From Candidatus Gastranaerophilales bacterium (lineage in GTDB: Bacteria; Cyanobacteriota; Vampirovibrionia; Gastranaerophilales; Gastranaerophilaceae), in the NCBI GenBank assembly GCA_947588745.1, contig CANPYW010000004.1, positions 45,004 to 109,003 on the forward strand: 64,000 nucleotides of DNA. The letters are read 5' to 3'. The notes beneath the pieces are model-generated. The model was not told where the DNA came from. It made no database searches and saw nothing but the letters and a program-made list of their open reading frames with translations. The position numbers were made by a program, and so were the translations under genes. Below, piece after piece: positions 1-8,774 of the stretch (positions are counted from its first letter, which is position 1; the number at the start of each line of letters is the position of its first letter).

Positions 1-92
1 TAATAACTCTTGGTGCGGGAACAATAACAAAACTCGGAAAATTAGTTGAAGAAAACTATAAAAAGGTAAATAGAATTGGTGCTGCGAATTAA
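1..92 (+). CDS. murC: UDP-N-acetylmuramate--L-alanine ligase, C-terminal end (partial)
   Basis: Only the last 29 codons are present, read from base 3 to a TAA at 90-92. The peptide starts ITLGAGTITKLG, which matches the GAGDI-type end of MurC, the ATP-dependent ligase that adds L-alanine to UDP-MurNAc in the cytoplasm. The identity rests on this short tail plus the position directly before murB, ddl and ftsQ, the usual order of a division and cell wall cluster. The murB start overlaps its end by 17 bases, so the two are probably translationally coupled. Confidence 0.7.
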   Translation, partial: ITLGAGTITKLGKLVEENYKKVNRIGAAN

Positions 93-972
93 CGATTATA
101 TAATTAAAAATGAATCTACCTTTCGGATAGGCGGTGCGGTTCAAGAGGTATTTTTCCCCGAAAGTATTGATGAATTGCTGGTATTATTAAAACAAAAAAA
201 TTATGATATTGTTTTGGGAAATTGTTCTAATGTTCTTTTTAGTTCACAAAAAATAAATAAAACGATAATATTAACAAAAAAGATAAATAATTTTACTTTT
301 GACGGAAATAAACTTTATGTGAGCTGCGGTGTTAGAGGGCCTATAATATCAAATGAATGTTTAAAAAGAAATTTAACCGGATTTGAGTTTTTAATTGGAT
401 TTCCGGGCAGTTTCGGCGGAATGATAGCAATGAATGCTTCAGCACATGGACAATCTATTTCAGATACGTTTATTAAAGCAGAGATATATAATGTTGATAA
501 GAAAAAAGTACAAATTTTTACTAAATCCGATATGAATTTTTCTTATAGAAATTCAATAATAAAAGATAAAAATTTTATTGTTTTAAATGCTGAATTTGAA
601 CTTAAAAATGGCGAATTTGATAAAATAAAAGATATAATGGATAGAAACAAATCTTTTAGAACACAAAATCAACCCGGTCTTACCTATGGTAATGCCGGTA
701 GTATATTCAAAAATCCTATTAATGACTCTGCTGGCAGATTATTGGATTTGTGTGAACTGAAAGGTTGTAAATCAGGCGGTGCAATGGTTTTTGAAAAACA
801 TGCCAATATAATTATAAATTATAATAATGCAACATCTTTAGATGTGATACAATTAATGCACAAAATGTATTCAAAAGTAAAAGAAAAATATACAATAGAG
901 TTAGAACCCGAAATAATTTATGTAGGTAGTGATAAAACGGAAAATATGTTATGGAAAGAAATGAAAAAATAA
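76..972 (+). CDS. murB: UDP-N-acetylenolpyruvoylglucosamine reductase MurB
   Basis: MurB is the FAD enzyme that reduces UDP-GlcNAc-enolpyruvate to UDP-MurNAc. The 298-residue protein has the type II (Staphylococcus-like, short) layout. The FAD-binding GNCSNVL is near residue 48, GGMIAMNASAHG at 114-125, an Arg in YRNS near 158, and the proton-donor Ser in the YGNAGSIFKNP segment near 209. A Glu in the C-terminal LEPEI closes the active site. The start is TTG at 76, nine bases after AAAAGG; GTG at 79 is an alternative. It overlaps murC upstream and ddl downstream, so it lies inside one operon. Confidence 0.93.
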   Translation: MVLRINDYIIKNESTFRIGGAVQEVFFPESIDELLVLLKQKNYDIVLGNCSNVLFSSQKINKTIILTKKINNFTFDGNKLYVSCGVRGPIISNECLKRNLTGFEFLIGFPGSFGGMIAMNASAHGQSISDTFIKAEIYNVDKKKVQIFTKSDMNFSYRNSIIKDKNFIVLNAEFELKNGEFDKIKDIMDRNKSFRTQNQPGLTYGNAGSIFKNPINDSAGRLLDLCELKGCKSGGAMVFEKHANIIINYNNATSLDVIQLMHKMYSKVKEKYTIELEPEIIYVGSDKTENMLWKEMKK

Positions 973-1907
973 AATTTGATTACAATACGATAATAGGTGT
1001 ATTATGCGGCGGCTTATCAAGTGAAAGAGAAGTATCTTTGCGTTCAGGCAAAAATGTATTGAATGCATTACAAAGGTTAGGATATAAAAATGCCGAATTA
1101 ATAAATGTTGATAAAGATATTGCTCAGGTGTTGATTGATAAGAAAATTGAAGTTGCATATAATGCTTTGCATGGCAAATATGGCGAGGATGGTTGTATAC
1201 AAGGAATACTTGAAATACTTAAAATTCCATATACGGGTTGCGGTGTAATGTCAAGTGCAATATGCATGAATAAGGAATACACAAAACGTATACTATCTAC
1301 TTGCAAGGATATTCCGTTAATCAAATCTGTTTTTGTACACAAAGGTGAAGATGTAAACAAAGCGTGCGAAAAGTTAAAATATCCTATTATAACAAAACCA
1401 GTATGTGAAGGTTCAAGTTTTGGAATGACAAAAGTAAATTCGCCGAATGAACTTGAAAATGCGTATAAAGAAGCATTAAAATATAATGATGATGTTTTAA
1501 TAGAAGAATTTATAAATGGTTTTTTTGTTACTGTAGGTGTTTTGGAAGATGAATGTCGAGTTTTTGCGACTGAAATTCTTGAAATAAGACCAAAAAATGA
1601 ATGGTATGATTATGAAGCTAAATATACAAAAGGTATGTCTGATTTTATAGTTCCTTCAACATCAATATCAAAAAAAACAACGGAAAATATAAAAGATATT
1701 GCAATAAAGGCACATAAAACCGCAGGTTGCAGAGGATTATCAAGAATTGATTTTATGGTTATGAATGACGAGCCGTATTTTCTTGAAATTAATACAAGTC
1801 CTGGAATGACTGATACCAGCGACTTGCCGGCACAGGCTCTTGCAATGGGAATTAGTTATGATAATTTAGTTTTAATGATACTTAATAATGCGGGATTAAA
1901 TAGATAA
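951..1907 (+). CDS. ddl: D-alanine--D-alanine ligase
   Basis: This ATP-grasp ligase makes the D-Ala-D-Ala dipeptide for peptidoglycan. The 318-residue protein has GGLSSEREVSL near residues 20-30, HGKYGEDG at 74-81, the omega-loop YDYEAKY at 219-225 and LEINTSPGMT near the C-terminus. The Tyr in the omega loop is the usual D-Ala-D-Ala type residue, so I read it as an ordinary Ddl rather than a D-Ala-D-Lac (VanA-type) ligase. The start overlaps murB by 22 bases and the stop overlaps the ftsQ ATG (TAATG), so translation is coupled along the cluster. Confidence 0.94.
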   Translation: MERNEKIKFDYNTIIGVLCGGLSSEREVSLRSGKNVLNALQRLGYKNAELINVDKDIAQVLIDKKIEVAYNALHGKYGEDGCIQGILEILKIPYTGCGVMSSAICMNKEYTKRILSTCKDIPLIKSVFVHKGEDVNKACEKLKYPIITKPVCEGSSFGMTKVNSPNELENAYKEALKYNDDVLIEEFINGFFVTVGVLEDECRVFATEILEIRPKNEWYDYEAKYTKGMSDFIVPSTSISKKTTENIKDIAIKAHKTAGCRGLSRIDFMVMNDEPYFLEINTSPGMTDTSDLPAQALAMGISYDNLVLMILNNAGLNR

Positions 1908-2749
1908 TGCCTAGTGAATATGCTGTTGAAAGAAGAATAAAACAGCAGAAACTCCGCCGAAAAGCAAGACGGGGAGAAATTGCAATAAGAAGATTATATA
2001 AATTTATAAGATTTATATTAATAATTGCAATATTCTACGGAATACACAAAGCAGCTTGTTCGCATTACTGGTATTTTCCAACAGATATATACAGCAGCCA
2101 AAGTTCAGACAAAATTGAAATATTAGGAAACAAAATTGTTCCTAAACAAAAAATATTAAATGAAATGAGAAAGTTTCCTGTTGAATATAAGCCTATATAT
2201 CGAATAAATCCTGAAAAAATGGCACACGCTTTAGAACAGTTATCACCTGTTAAACGTGCTTATGTCAGAAGATATTGGTTTCCCGCAAGATTTGTAGTTA
2301 TGATAGAAGAAGTTACTCCTGCAATTAAAATAGCTCCTACCGAATACGCTAAAGAGTTGGCGGCATATACTCTGGACGGAGAGTTTATAGGACGTGAATT
2401 TCTTCCTTTTCAGTATGCTGATAATTCAGTCAAAGTATTGAGTTACGGGACAAAAGGCGATGATTATGAAAAGTGGGATGTAGAGAAGATTAATCAATTG
2501 TATAAACTGGCAAAGCAACTTGAAGTATATTCAGGAGAAAAACTGGAATATATTGATTTAAGAAATCCGCACGATATATATGCAAAACTTACAAGCTGTA
2601 AATTGAGGCTTGGTGAGCTTGATGTATCATTATTTGAAAGAATAAAAGTTATTCAGCACATTTTACCGACAGTAAAAAATATGAAACTTAAAACTAAGTA
2701 TATTGATTTGTCCTGGAAGAAGTCGCAATATATAAAGGAAGATGAATAA
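1907..2749 (+). CDS. ftsQ: Cell division protein FtsQ (POTRA domain)
   Basis: FtsQ is a bitopic division protein that links early and late divisome parts. The 280-residue protein has a basic cytoplasmic tail rich in Arg/Lys (residues 1-32), one membrane helix near 33-52, then a POTRA-like region with IEILGNKIVPKQKILNEM, and a FtsQ/DivIB domain ending near residue 250. Sequence conservation in this family is weak, so the call leans on topology, the POTRA pattern and position right after murB-ddl. FtsZ/FtsA are not downstream: the next gene is on the opposite strand, so the cluster ends here. Confidence 0.8.
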   Translation: MPSEYAVERRIKQQKLRRKARRGEIAIRRLYKFIRFILIIAIFYGIHKAACSHYWYFPTDIYSSQSSDKIEILGNKIVPKQKILNEMRKFPVEYKPIYRINPEKMAHALEQLSPVKRAYVRRYWFPARFVVMIEEVTPAIKIAPTEYAKELAAYTLDGEFIGREFLPFQYADNSVKVLSYGTKGDDYEKWDVEKINQLYKLAKQLEVYSGEKLEYIDLRNPHDIYAKLTSCKLRLGELDVSLFERIKVIQHILPTVKNMKLKTKYIDLSWKKSQYIKEDE

Positions 2750-2783
2750 ACAGTTTATTTCTTAATGATATGTTTTTATTTGA

Positions 2784-3761
2784 TTATAATCGTTCTGCAA
2801 TTTTTGGTGTTAATAAATCCCAGGCAGCTTCTGTAGGGTGCAAATTTTCAGGCATGAGATAAATTCCTGTGTCTAAGTCCTCATTTGTAAGTTCTGAAGT
2901 TTCTATAACATTAAAATTGTTTTCCAATAGTTTTTGTTTTAATAATGATTTATAAGCAATTGGCTTGTTTTCGTAAAGTATAACCGTAAATTTTATTTTG
3001 TTATTCCAGTGTTGTTCAAGGGATTTTCTTGTTTCAAGAAAATAAATTAAAGCTTTTTGAGTGTATCTTTCGGCAAATAATGGACAGCCTATAGTAAAGC
3101 TAAGATATTTTAGATTTATAGCTTTAATTAAATAAGAATTTTTTAAAAAGTTAAGCCATTTACTATTGTAATCATCCATAACTAATTTGTTATTTTTCCA
3201 GGAATAACGAACATGAAAATTATCGCCGATAACGCTAAAATCAGAGAATATGAGCATTCTTAAATAATGATCGAGTATCATAATATAAATTACATCATCT
3301 GTTTTTGGAATAACTTTAAAGAACTCATCACTATATGTGGGTGAAACTTGAAAATACATGTGTTGGAAACCGCTGCCGGGAATAGCCCTGTTGTATACAG
3401 GACGTTTTAATAACTGTGAAAGTTTATAGCCGAAATTTTGGTTAGGATTAAGATATTGCCCATGAGCAAACGAATCACCAAAGATTAATATGGGCTTTGA
3501 TTTATATTCTAAGCCTACAGGCTTTCTGCCTTGATTGATATTATTTTTGTCATTAAATAAATTTGTTAAGTCTGTATAAGGAATGACTATATACTTTGGA
3601 TAAAGCAAGTTAAACTGTGGAATATGAGTGTCTACCAGCGGCGTAGGTTTTTCTTTGATTTCTGATTCAAAATATAATCTGTAGCAAAAATAATTAGCAA
3701 GGAAAAAGCCTATAACAAAAACAATTGCATTAATAAATATAACTAAAAAGAAACTTTTCAT
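2784..3761 (-). CDS. Membrane-anchored SGNH/GDSL-type hydrolase-like protein
   Basis: The 325-residue protein begins with one membrane helix (about residues 4-26), so the rest probably faces outside. An SGNH-like block I is visible in ILIFGDSFAHGQ, with the nucleophile Ser after GD, and a C-terminal LHPTEAAWDLL resembles the DxxH block that supplies the catalytic His. Such proteins often add or remove acyl groups on polysaccharides or wall glycans. The substrate is unknown. It is convergent with ftsQ, with 34 bases between them, and divergent from rpsE. Confidence 0.6.
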   Translation of the reverse strand: MKSFFLVIFINAIVFVIGFFLANYFCYRLYFESEIKEKPTPLVDTHIPQFNLLYPKYIVIPYTDLTNLFNDKNNINQGRKPVGLEYKSKPILIFGDSFAHGQYLNPNQNFGYKLSQLLKRPVYNRAIPGSGFQHMYFQVSPTYSDEFFKVIPKTDDVIYIMILDHYLRMLIFSDFSVIGDNFHVRYSWKNNKLVMDDYNSKWLNFLKNSYLIKAINLKYLSFTIGCPLFAERYTQKALIYFLETRKSLEQHWNNKIKFTVILYENKPIAYKSLLKQKLLENNFNVIETSELTNEDLDTGIYLMPENLHPTEAAWDLLTPKIAERL

Positions 3762-3833
3762 ATACTTATACTATTATAAAAACTGTTTATCATAAAGAAA
3801 TTTATTTTTTTTTAACAAAATTGTAAAAACCAT

Positions 3834-3861
3834 TTGCATAAAAATCTTTTTGCGGTAGTAT
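3834..3861 (+). promoter_or_regulatory. Candidate promoter for the rpsE operon
   Basis: A TTGCAT -35-like box at 3834-3839 and a TAGTAT -10-like box at 3856-3861 are separated by 16 bases, upstream of rpsE. The leader from about 3868 to 3977 is over 100 bases long and holds an AT-rich inverted repeat (AACATAAA at 3891-3898, TTTATGTT at 3930-3937) followed by a T-rich run, a possible attenuator. Confidence 0.4.
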
Positions 3862-3977
3862 ATATTTGTCAGAAAAAGAAAATCCAACTCAACATAAAAA
3901 TAAGGTCTATACCCAAATAGGCATTAGTGTTTATGTTTTTTATTTTACGGATAAAATAGATACGAAAGGTGTTTAAA

Positions 3978-4517
3978 GTGGAAGAAACTAAAACAAAATC
4001 TAAAAAGAAAAAAATAGAAACTACAACTGAACCTCAACAAAATGAATGGAACGAACAAGTTATACAAGTAAGCAGAGTTACCAAAGTTGTAAAAGGTGGT
4101 AAAAAACTTAGTTTTAGAGCAGTTGTTGTTGTCGGTAATAAAAAAGGACAAGTAGGCGTTGGCTGTGCAAAAGCTGCTGAAGTAATTATTGCTATACAAA
4201 AAGCAGTAGCTGACGGAAGAAAAAATTTGATAAATGTACCTATATTTAAAACCACAATTCCTCATCCTATAACAGGACGTTCAGGTGCCGGAAATGTTAT
4301 GTTAAGACCTGCAGCCCAAGGTACAGGTGTTATAGCTGGCGGTGCTGTTCGTGCTGTATTGGAACTTGCCGGTATCGAAAATATATTGAGTAAGTCAATC
4401 GGGTCAAAGACTCCTTTGAATGCTGCTAATGCAACACTTAAAGCATTAACATCATTGAAAAATTTCGATGTTGTGGCTAAAAGACGTGGTTTATCGTTAA
4501 AAGATATGCTTAACTAA
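3978..4517 (+). CDS. rpsE: 30S ribosomal protein S5
   Basis: S5 is a small-subunit protein at the mRNA entry and decoding region. The 179-residue product has a Lys/Thr-rich N-terminal extension, the double-stranded RNA-binding-like segment [18 protein letters not shown], then [18 protein letters not shown] and the conserved C-terminal half. I chose GTG at 3978, six bases after the AAAGGTG ribosome site, over the in-frame GTG at 3969 that lies inside it. It is the first gene of its transcript; rplF and rplR, its usual upstream neighbours, are not next to it here. Confidence 0.95.
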   Translation: MEETKTKSKKKKIETTTEPQQNEWNEQVIQVSRVTKVVKGGKKLSFRAVVVVGNKKGQVGVGCAKAAEVIIAIQKAVADGRKNLINVPIFKTTIPHPITGRSGAGNVMLRPAAQGTGVIAGGAVRAVLELAGIENILSKSIGSKTPLNAANATLKALTSLKNFDVVAKRRGLSLKDMLN

Positions 4518-4529
4518 GAGGATTAAATA

Positions 4530-4709
4530 ATGGCAAATAAAGTAAAAATAACATTGGTAAAGAGCCTTATTGGTTCAACAAAAAAACAAATAAAAATAGC
4601 TAAGGCTCTAGGTTTAACTAAAAAAGATCAAACGGTTGAACATGAAAATACTCCGGTAATAATGGGAATGGTTAATGCTATCTCTCATTTACTCAAGGTA
4701 GCAGAGTAA
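4530..4709 (+). CDS. rpmD: 50S ribosomal protein L30
   Basis: This small gene of 59 codons lies between rpsE and rplO, the normal place for rpmD. The product contains [21 protein letters not shown] followed by [14 protein letters not shown] and a last helix, matching the L30 pattern of a short beta-alpha-beta fold, and has the normal bacterial length. The ATG is preceded by AGAGGATTAAATA, a good ribosome site. L30 is absent from many Cyanobacteria, so its presence here is worth noting for the placement of the organism. Confidence 0.9.
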   Translation: MANKVKITLVKSLIGSTKKQIKIAKALGLTKKDQTVEHENTPVIMGMVNAISHLLKVAE

Positions 4710-4727
4710 CAGGAAAGGTAATTTAAA

Positions 4728-5180
4728 ATGTCAGAAAGAATAAAATTAGTAGATTTAAAACCGGCTGAAGGTGCTACAGGTACTAAAAAAAGAGTAGGAC
4801 GTGGCAGAGCTTCAGGCATGGGAAAAACATCTTGTCGTGGTAATAACGGAGAAGGGCAAAGATCCGGAAGTTCTTCAAAAAGAGGTTTTGAAGGCGGACA
4901 AATGCCAGGTTACAGACAAATGCCGAAATTAAAAGGTTTTAAAAATTTTAACGCTATAGAATGTGCAGTTATAAATGTTGGTGATTTGGCTAATTTAAAA
5001 CTTGAGGAAATTAGCTTAGAATCATTAAAAAAAGCAGGTAAAGCATCTTCAAGTGCAAAATTATTAAGAGTACTTGGTAAGGGTGAAATAGAAAAAGCAG
5101 TAACTGTTAGTGCAAAATATTTTACATCTACAGCAAAAGAAAAAATTGAAAAAGCAGGTGGAAAGGCTCAGTTAGTATAA
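4728..5180 (+). CDS. rplO: 50S ribosomal protein L15
   Basis: L15 is a late-assembly protein of the large subunit. The 150-residue product has the Gly/Arg-rich N-terminal half (RVGRGRASGMGKTSCRGNNG) that threads into rRNA, the GFEGGQMPGYRQMPKLKGF segment, and the C-terminal VSAKYFTSTAKEKIEKAGG domain. It follows rpmD with 18 bases between and its TAA overlaps the secY ATG (TAATG), so secY is translationally coupled to it. Confidence 0.95.
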   Translation: MSERIKLVDLKPAEGATGTKKRVGRGRASGMGKTSCRGNNGEGQRSGSSSKRGFEGGQMPGYRQMPKLKGFKNFNAIECAVINVGDLANLKLEEISLESLKKAGKASSSAKLLRVLGKGEIEKAVTVSAKYFTSTAKEKIEKAGGKAQLV

Positions 5181-6523
5181 TGCAACAATATACGCCAAAT
5201 CAGCAAAATTTGCAGGCAATGCTGTCAAATTTAAATATTGCGGGATTAAAAACAAAAATACTGTTTACTCTTGCAATGATTATGGTATTTAGGCTATGTG
5301 CACAGCTTCCTTTATTTGGAATTGATGCAAAGAATTTTGCGAATATGGCCGCAACTAATAATCTGATAGGCTTTTTGGATATGTTCTCAGGTGGTGCGTT
5401 AGGCCAGGTATCTATTATTGCATTAGGTATCGGGCCTTATATTACTGCATCAATCATAATTCAATTATTAGCGGTAGTAATTCCTCAACTTGAACAGCTT
5501 CAAAAAGAAGAAGGTGAGGCAGGACGTCGTAAACTTTCTCAATATACCAGAATATTTACTATATTTATAGCAGCATTACAGGCTTTTGTTTTTGTATTGT
5601 ATCTTGTCAGAACAGCAAGAGCCGCAATCATGCCTGATGTAAATATAGTGACATTTGCGGTTGGTTCAATTGTGATTTTAACAGCGGGTTCAGCATTTAC
5701 AATGTGGATGGCTGAACTTATGACGGAAAGAGGAATTGGCAACGGTGCTTCCATGCTAATTTTTTGCGGTATTATATCTAAAATACCGTTTTATGCAGGT
5801 CAAACGGCAACGTTGGTAAAGGGCAATTCGTCATTACAGCCTGGCTTATTACTATTGTTATTAATCTTTTTTGCAACGATGATATTTATTGTCATATTAC
5901 ACGAAGCAGCAAGGAAGGTTATAATAGTTAATCCAAGAAGGCAAGTCGGAAATAAGGTTTATGGTGGAACAAACACGTATATTCCTTTTAAGCTTAATCC
6001 GGGCGGTGTAATGCCGATTATTTTTGCAATAGCGATATTATTGTTTCCTACAACTATATTAGGATTAGTCGGACAGGCTAATATCTCCAACGAACATTTA
6101 AGAGATATAATAATATACATCTCTAATCTTTTAAGTCCTTCAGGGTTTGCATATAATGCTATTTATTTCATATTGATAGTATTGTTAACATTCTTTTATG
6201 CTTCAATAATACCTAATTTGCAGCCAAAAGAAATTGCAAACAATTTGAAAAAATATGGTTCATCAATTCCGGGTATAAAACCGGGTCGTCCGACAGCAGA
6301 AGCACTTGATAAAATATTGAGCAAAACAACGTTTATAGGTGCTTTTGGTTTAGCAATTGTTGCTTTAATTCCGTCTTTAGCTTGTAAAATTACAGGTATA
6401 ACAACTTTGCAAGGAATAGGAGCTACTTCATTAATAATTATGGTTGGTGTTGCACTTGACTTTATAAATCAAGTAAGAACAAACTTACTGCCTAAGAATT
6501 ATGAAAGCTTCTTAAAGCAATAA
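5180..6523 (+). CDS. secY: Preprotein translocase subunit SecY
   Basis: SecY forms the channel of the Sec translocon. The 447-residue protein starts with LKTKILFTLAMIMVFRLCAQ and shows ten hydrophobic segments. The plug and TM2 region has MFSGGALGQVSIIALGIGPYI, and the cytoplasmic loop has QVGNKVYGGTNTYIPFKLNPGGVMPIIFA, a close SecY signature. The gene is fused by overlap to rplO and is followed by a strong terminator, so adk and map need their own promoter. Confidence 0.96.
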   Translation: MQQYTPNQQNLQAMLSNLNIAGLKTKILFTLAMIMVFRLCAQLPLFGIDAKNFANMAATNNLIGFLDMFSGGALGQVSIIALGIGPYITASIIIQLLAVVIPQLEQLQKEEGEAGRRKLSQYTRIFTIFIAALQAFVFVLYLVRTARAAIMPDVNIVTFAVGSIVILTAGSAFTMWMAELMTERGIGNGASMLIFCGIISKIPFYAGQTATLVKGNSSLQPGLLLLLLIFFATMIFIVILHEAARKVIIVNPRRQVGNKVYGGTNTYIPFKLNPGGVMPIIFAIAILLFPTTILGLVGQANISNEHLRDIIIYISNLLSPSGFAYNAIYFILIVLLTFFYASIIPNLQPKEIANNLKKYGSSIPGIKPGRPTAEALDKILSKTTFIGAFGLAIVALIPSLACKITGITTLQGIGATSLIIMVGVALDFINQVRTNLLPKNYESFLKQ

Positions 6524-6540
6524 TTCAAAAAATAAATAAA

Positions 6541-6570
6541 AAAGAACTCAATTATTTGAGTTCTTTTTTT
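6541..6570 (+). terminator. Rho-independent terminator after secY
   Basis: An 11-bp perfect stem (AAAGAACTCAA at 6541-6551 with TTGAGTTCTTT at 6556-6566) with loop TTAT is followed by a T run. It ends the rpsE-secY transcript. Confidence 0.9.
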
Positions 6571-6597
6571 GTGTGGGAAAAATTGATGTGATATAAT
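6569..6597 (+). promoter_or_regulatory. Promoter for adk-map
   Basis: TTGTGT at 6569-6574 and a perfect TATAAT at 6592-6597 are 17 bases apart. The pair sits at the end of the secY terminator and about 30 bases before adk. Confidence 0.7.
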
Positions 6598-6629
6598 TAA
6601 GAATAATTAGTTAATAAAAGGGGATTATG

Positions 6630-7286
6630 ATGAAAGAAGAATTTATATTTATCGGGCCTCCGGGAAGCGGAAAAGGAACTCAAACCATTAAATTATCAAA
6701 TGAGTATAAGTTACCTCATATAGATACGGGTTCTCTATTAAGAGAAGCTGTTAAATCTGGCAGTAATGATGGTAAACTAGCTAACAGTTTTATGGAAAAA
6801 GGTCAGCTTGTGCCTATTGAAATAGTATCTTCAATAATTAAAGACAGACTTTTAAAACAAGATTGTCAAGATGGATTTATTCTGGATGGTTATCCTAGAA
6901 GTATTGAGCAAGCAGATGCATTAGATAAAATACTTAAAGAAATAGACAAAGATAAAAATGTAAATTTACAGGTATTCTATTTTGAAGTATCGCAGGAAAA
7001 ACTTGTAGAAAGACTCGTAAATAGGCGTTCTTGTCCTAAATGCGGAGCAATATATAATATTAAAACTATGAAGTTGCAAGATGAAACAAAATGTCCGAAA
7101 TGTTCTGCTACGTTAACAAGACGTGATGATGATACGGAAGAAGTTGCAGTAAAAAGATTTAAGACTTATTTTGAACAGACTTCACCGTTGATAGATTTAT
7201 ATAAAAAGAGAAACGTTTTAACGACAATAGATGCTTCTCTCGGAATTGATGCAATATATGAAAATTTAAAAGGAGCAATAAAATAA
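6630..7286 (+). CDS. adk: Adenylate kinase (zinc LID type)
   Basis: Adenylate kinase interconverts ATP, ADP and AMP in the cytoplasm. The 218-residue protein has the P-loop GPPGSGKGT at the N-terminus, the AMP-binding DTGSLLREAV, and DGYPRSIEQADAL. The LID carries CPKCGAIYN and CPKCSATL, a four-Cys zinc site as in Gram-positive and several other lineages. ATG at 6630 is six bases after AAAAGGGG; ATG at 6627 would be only three bases away, so I prefer the second. It is followed by map after one base. Confidence 0.95.
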   Translation: MKEEFIFIGPPGSGKGTQTIKLSNEYKLPHIDTGSLLREAVKSGSNDGKLANSFMEKGQLVPIEIVSSIIKDRLLKQDCQDGFILDGYPRSIEQADALDKILKEIDKDKNVNLQVFYFEVSQEKLVERLVNRRSCPKCGAIYNIKTMKLQDETKCPKCSATLTRRDDDTEEVAVKRFKTYFEQTSPLIDLYKKRNVLTTIDASLGIDAIYENLKGAIK

Positions 7287-7287
7287 A

Positions 7288-8040
7288 ATGTCTATTCATA
7301 GAAAATCTAAGTTTGAAATAAACTTGATGAAACAAGCAGGAAATATTGTTGCTATGGTTCATGCCGCAATGAAAGAAGCAGTAAAAGAGGGGGTTACAAC
7401 AAAAGAACTTGACGATTTAGCTTATAAAATAATAAAAGCAAATAAAGCAGAACCGACATTCCTAGGTTATAACGGATTTCCTGCCACAATATGTGCTTCT
7501 CTAAATGAAAAAGTAGTACATGGTTTCCCTTCACATGAAACAGTATTAAAAAACGGTGATATAATAAGCATTGATATAGGTGCTACATATAAAGGATTTG
7601 TAGGTGATAGTGCTTGGACATATCCTGTTGGTGAAATATCCGAGGAAAAACAAATGTTGTTAAAAGCCACAGAAGAAGCTCTTTTTGCAGGCTTAGAACA
7701 CATGAGGACAAATGATAAACTGGAAAATGTTTCCGGAGCAATAGAGGATGTTGCAAAAAAATATAATTTGGGAATAGTAAGACAATATGGCGGACATGGT
7801 GTCGGCAGAGAAATGCATGAAGATCCTTTTGTCTTTAATTACAGAACAAACAATCCTTTAGTACTCCAAAAAGGTATGACAATAGCAATAGAACCTATGT
7901 TAAACTTAGGATGTGATGATGTTATATTATTAGATGATAATTGGAGTGTTGTCACAAAGGATAAGAAGGCATCAGCACATTTCGAACATACTGTAAATGT
8001 AACAGATGACGGCCCTGAAATATTAACAAAATTGTTATAA
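7288..8040 (+). CDS. map: Methionine aminopeptidase type I
   Basis: This metalloenzyme removes the starting Met from new proteins. The 250-residue product keeps all expected positions: His79 (VVHGFP), metal ligands Asp96, Asp107, His170 (GGHGVG), Glu202 (IEPM) and Glu233 (FEHT). There is no N-terminal SH3 or zinc extension, so it is the simple class Ia form. It follows adk directly, the classic adk-map pair that normally follows secY. Confidence 0.96.
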   Translation: MSIHRKSKFEINLMKQAGNIVAMVHAAMKEAVKEGVTTKELDDLAYKIIKANKAEPTFLGYNGFPATICASLNEKVVHGFPSHETVLKNGDIISIDIGATYKGFVGDSAWTYPVGEISEEKQMLLKATEEALFAGLEHMRTNDKLENVSGAIEDVAKKYNLGIVRQYGGHGVGREMHEDPFVFNYRTNNPLVLQKGMTIAIEPMLNLGCDDVILLDDNWSVVTKDKKASAHFEHTVNVTDDGPEILTKLL

Positions 8041-8049
8041 GGAATATAT

Positions 8050-8559
8050 ATGATTGAAATGAAAGTAATGGGTATAGCCATAGATACAGCAAGCGGCTCA
8101 CCTATAATAGTTTTAAATGATGCAGATAACAGAAAGGCATTACCTATTTGGATTGGTTCTGCCGAAGCAAGTGCGATAATCAGAAAGATTGAAAACATAA
8201 AAGTATTACGTCCTATGACGCACGATTTAATCATAGATATAATTGAAAAAACCGGATATAGTGTAGACAGAATTGAAATCAATGATGTTGAAAAAGATAC
8301 ATATTATTCAAGTATATATCTAAAAAATAGTGAAGATAAAGAGATAGAAATAGATGCAAGGCCTTCAGATGCAATTGCAATAGCAATAAGAGCAGATGCT
8401 CCTATCTTTGTTTCTTCTAAAGTCTTAGCAGACGGTAGTGTATCTTGTGATACTGAAAAAGACGAAGAAGAGCTTCAAGAGTTCAGAAATTTTATACAGA
8501 GTATAAAACCGTCTGATTTTGAAAAGCTTCTTAAAGATGACAAGCAATCGGATCAATAA
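8050..8559 (+). CDS. Bifunctional nuclease (BFN, DUF151) family protein
   Basis: The 169-residue protein is the BFN/DUF151 domain: MKVMGIAIDTASGSPIIVL, LPIWIGSAEASAI, and the strongly conserved IDARPSDAIAIAIRADAPIFVS near residues 97-117. Plant members have DNase/RNase activity; the bacterial role is not settled. A charged tail after residue 125 carries no known motif. It is nine bases after map and likely in the same transcript. Confidence 0.88.
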   Translation: MIEMKVMGIAIDTASGSPIIVLNDADNRKALPIWIGSAEASAIIRKIENIKVLRPMTHDLIIDIIEKTGYSVDRIEINDVEKDTYYSSIYLKNSEDKEIEIDARPSDAIAIAIRADAPIFVSSKVLADGSVSCDTEKDEEELQEFRNFIQSIKPSDFEKLLKDDKQSDQ

Positions 8560-8701
8560 AATTTTTTTTAGAATGAAAATTCTTTTTAAAAGATGTTTTA
8601 TTGTATTTATTCTTGTACAATTTGTTTTTTTTAATATTTTCAAATGAAGATAAACCGATGATAGTATCTTTACAAAAGACATCTATAAAAAACTTAAACA
8701 T
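8531..8701 (-). CDS. Possible small protein of 56 residues (doubtful)
   Basis: On the minus strand an ATG at 8701 is preceded by AGAAAGG with six bases between, a good ribosome site. The frame runs 56 codons starting MFKFFIDVFCKDTIIGLSSF, then becomes Lys/Asn-rich low-complexity sequence. Its end overlaps the end of the BFN gene by 29 bases. I do not recognise it. The ribosome site and the start of the peptide argue for a gene, the low-complexity tail and overlap against it. Confidence 0.25.
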   Translation of the reverse strand: MFKFFIDVFCKDTIIGLSSFENIKKNKLYKNKYNKTSFKKNFHSKKNFIDPIACHL

Positions 8702-8774
8702 ATATACCTTTCTAATAAGTTGCTGTATAATTTTTAATAATGTGAATAAAAAAATCAAGTGAAAGGAAAAATTT

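Noticed and set aside
5539..5754. Minus-strand open frame inside secY
   Set aside because: It lies wholly within a certain gene, has no ribosome site and no family resemblance; many such antisense frames occur in this window and were left out.
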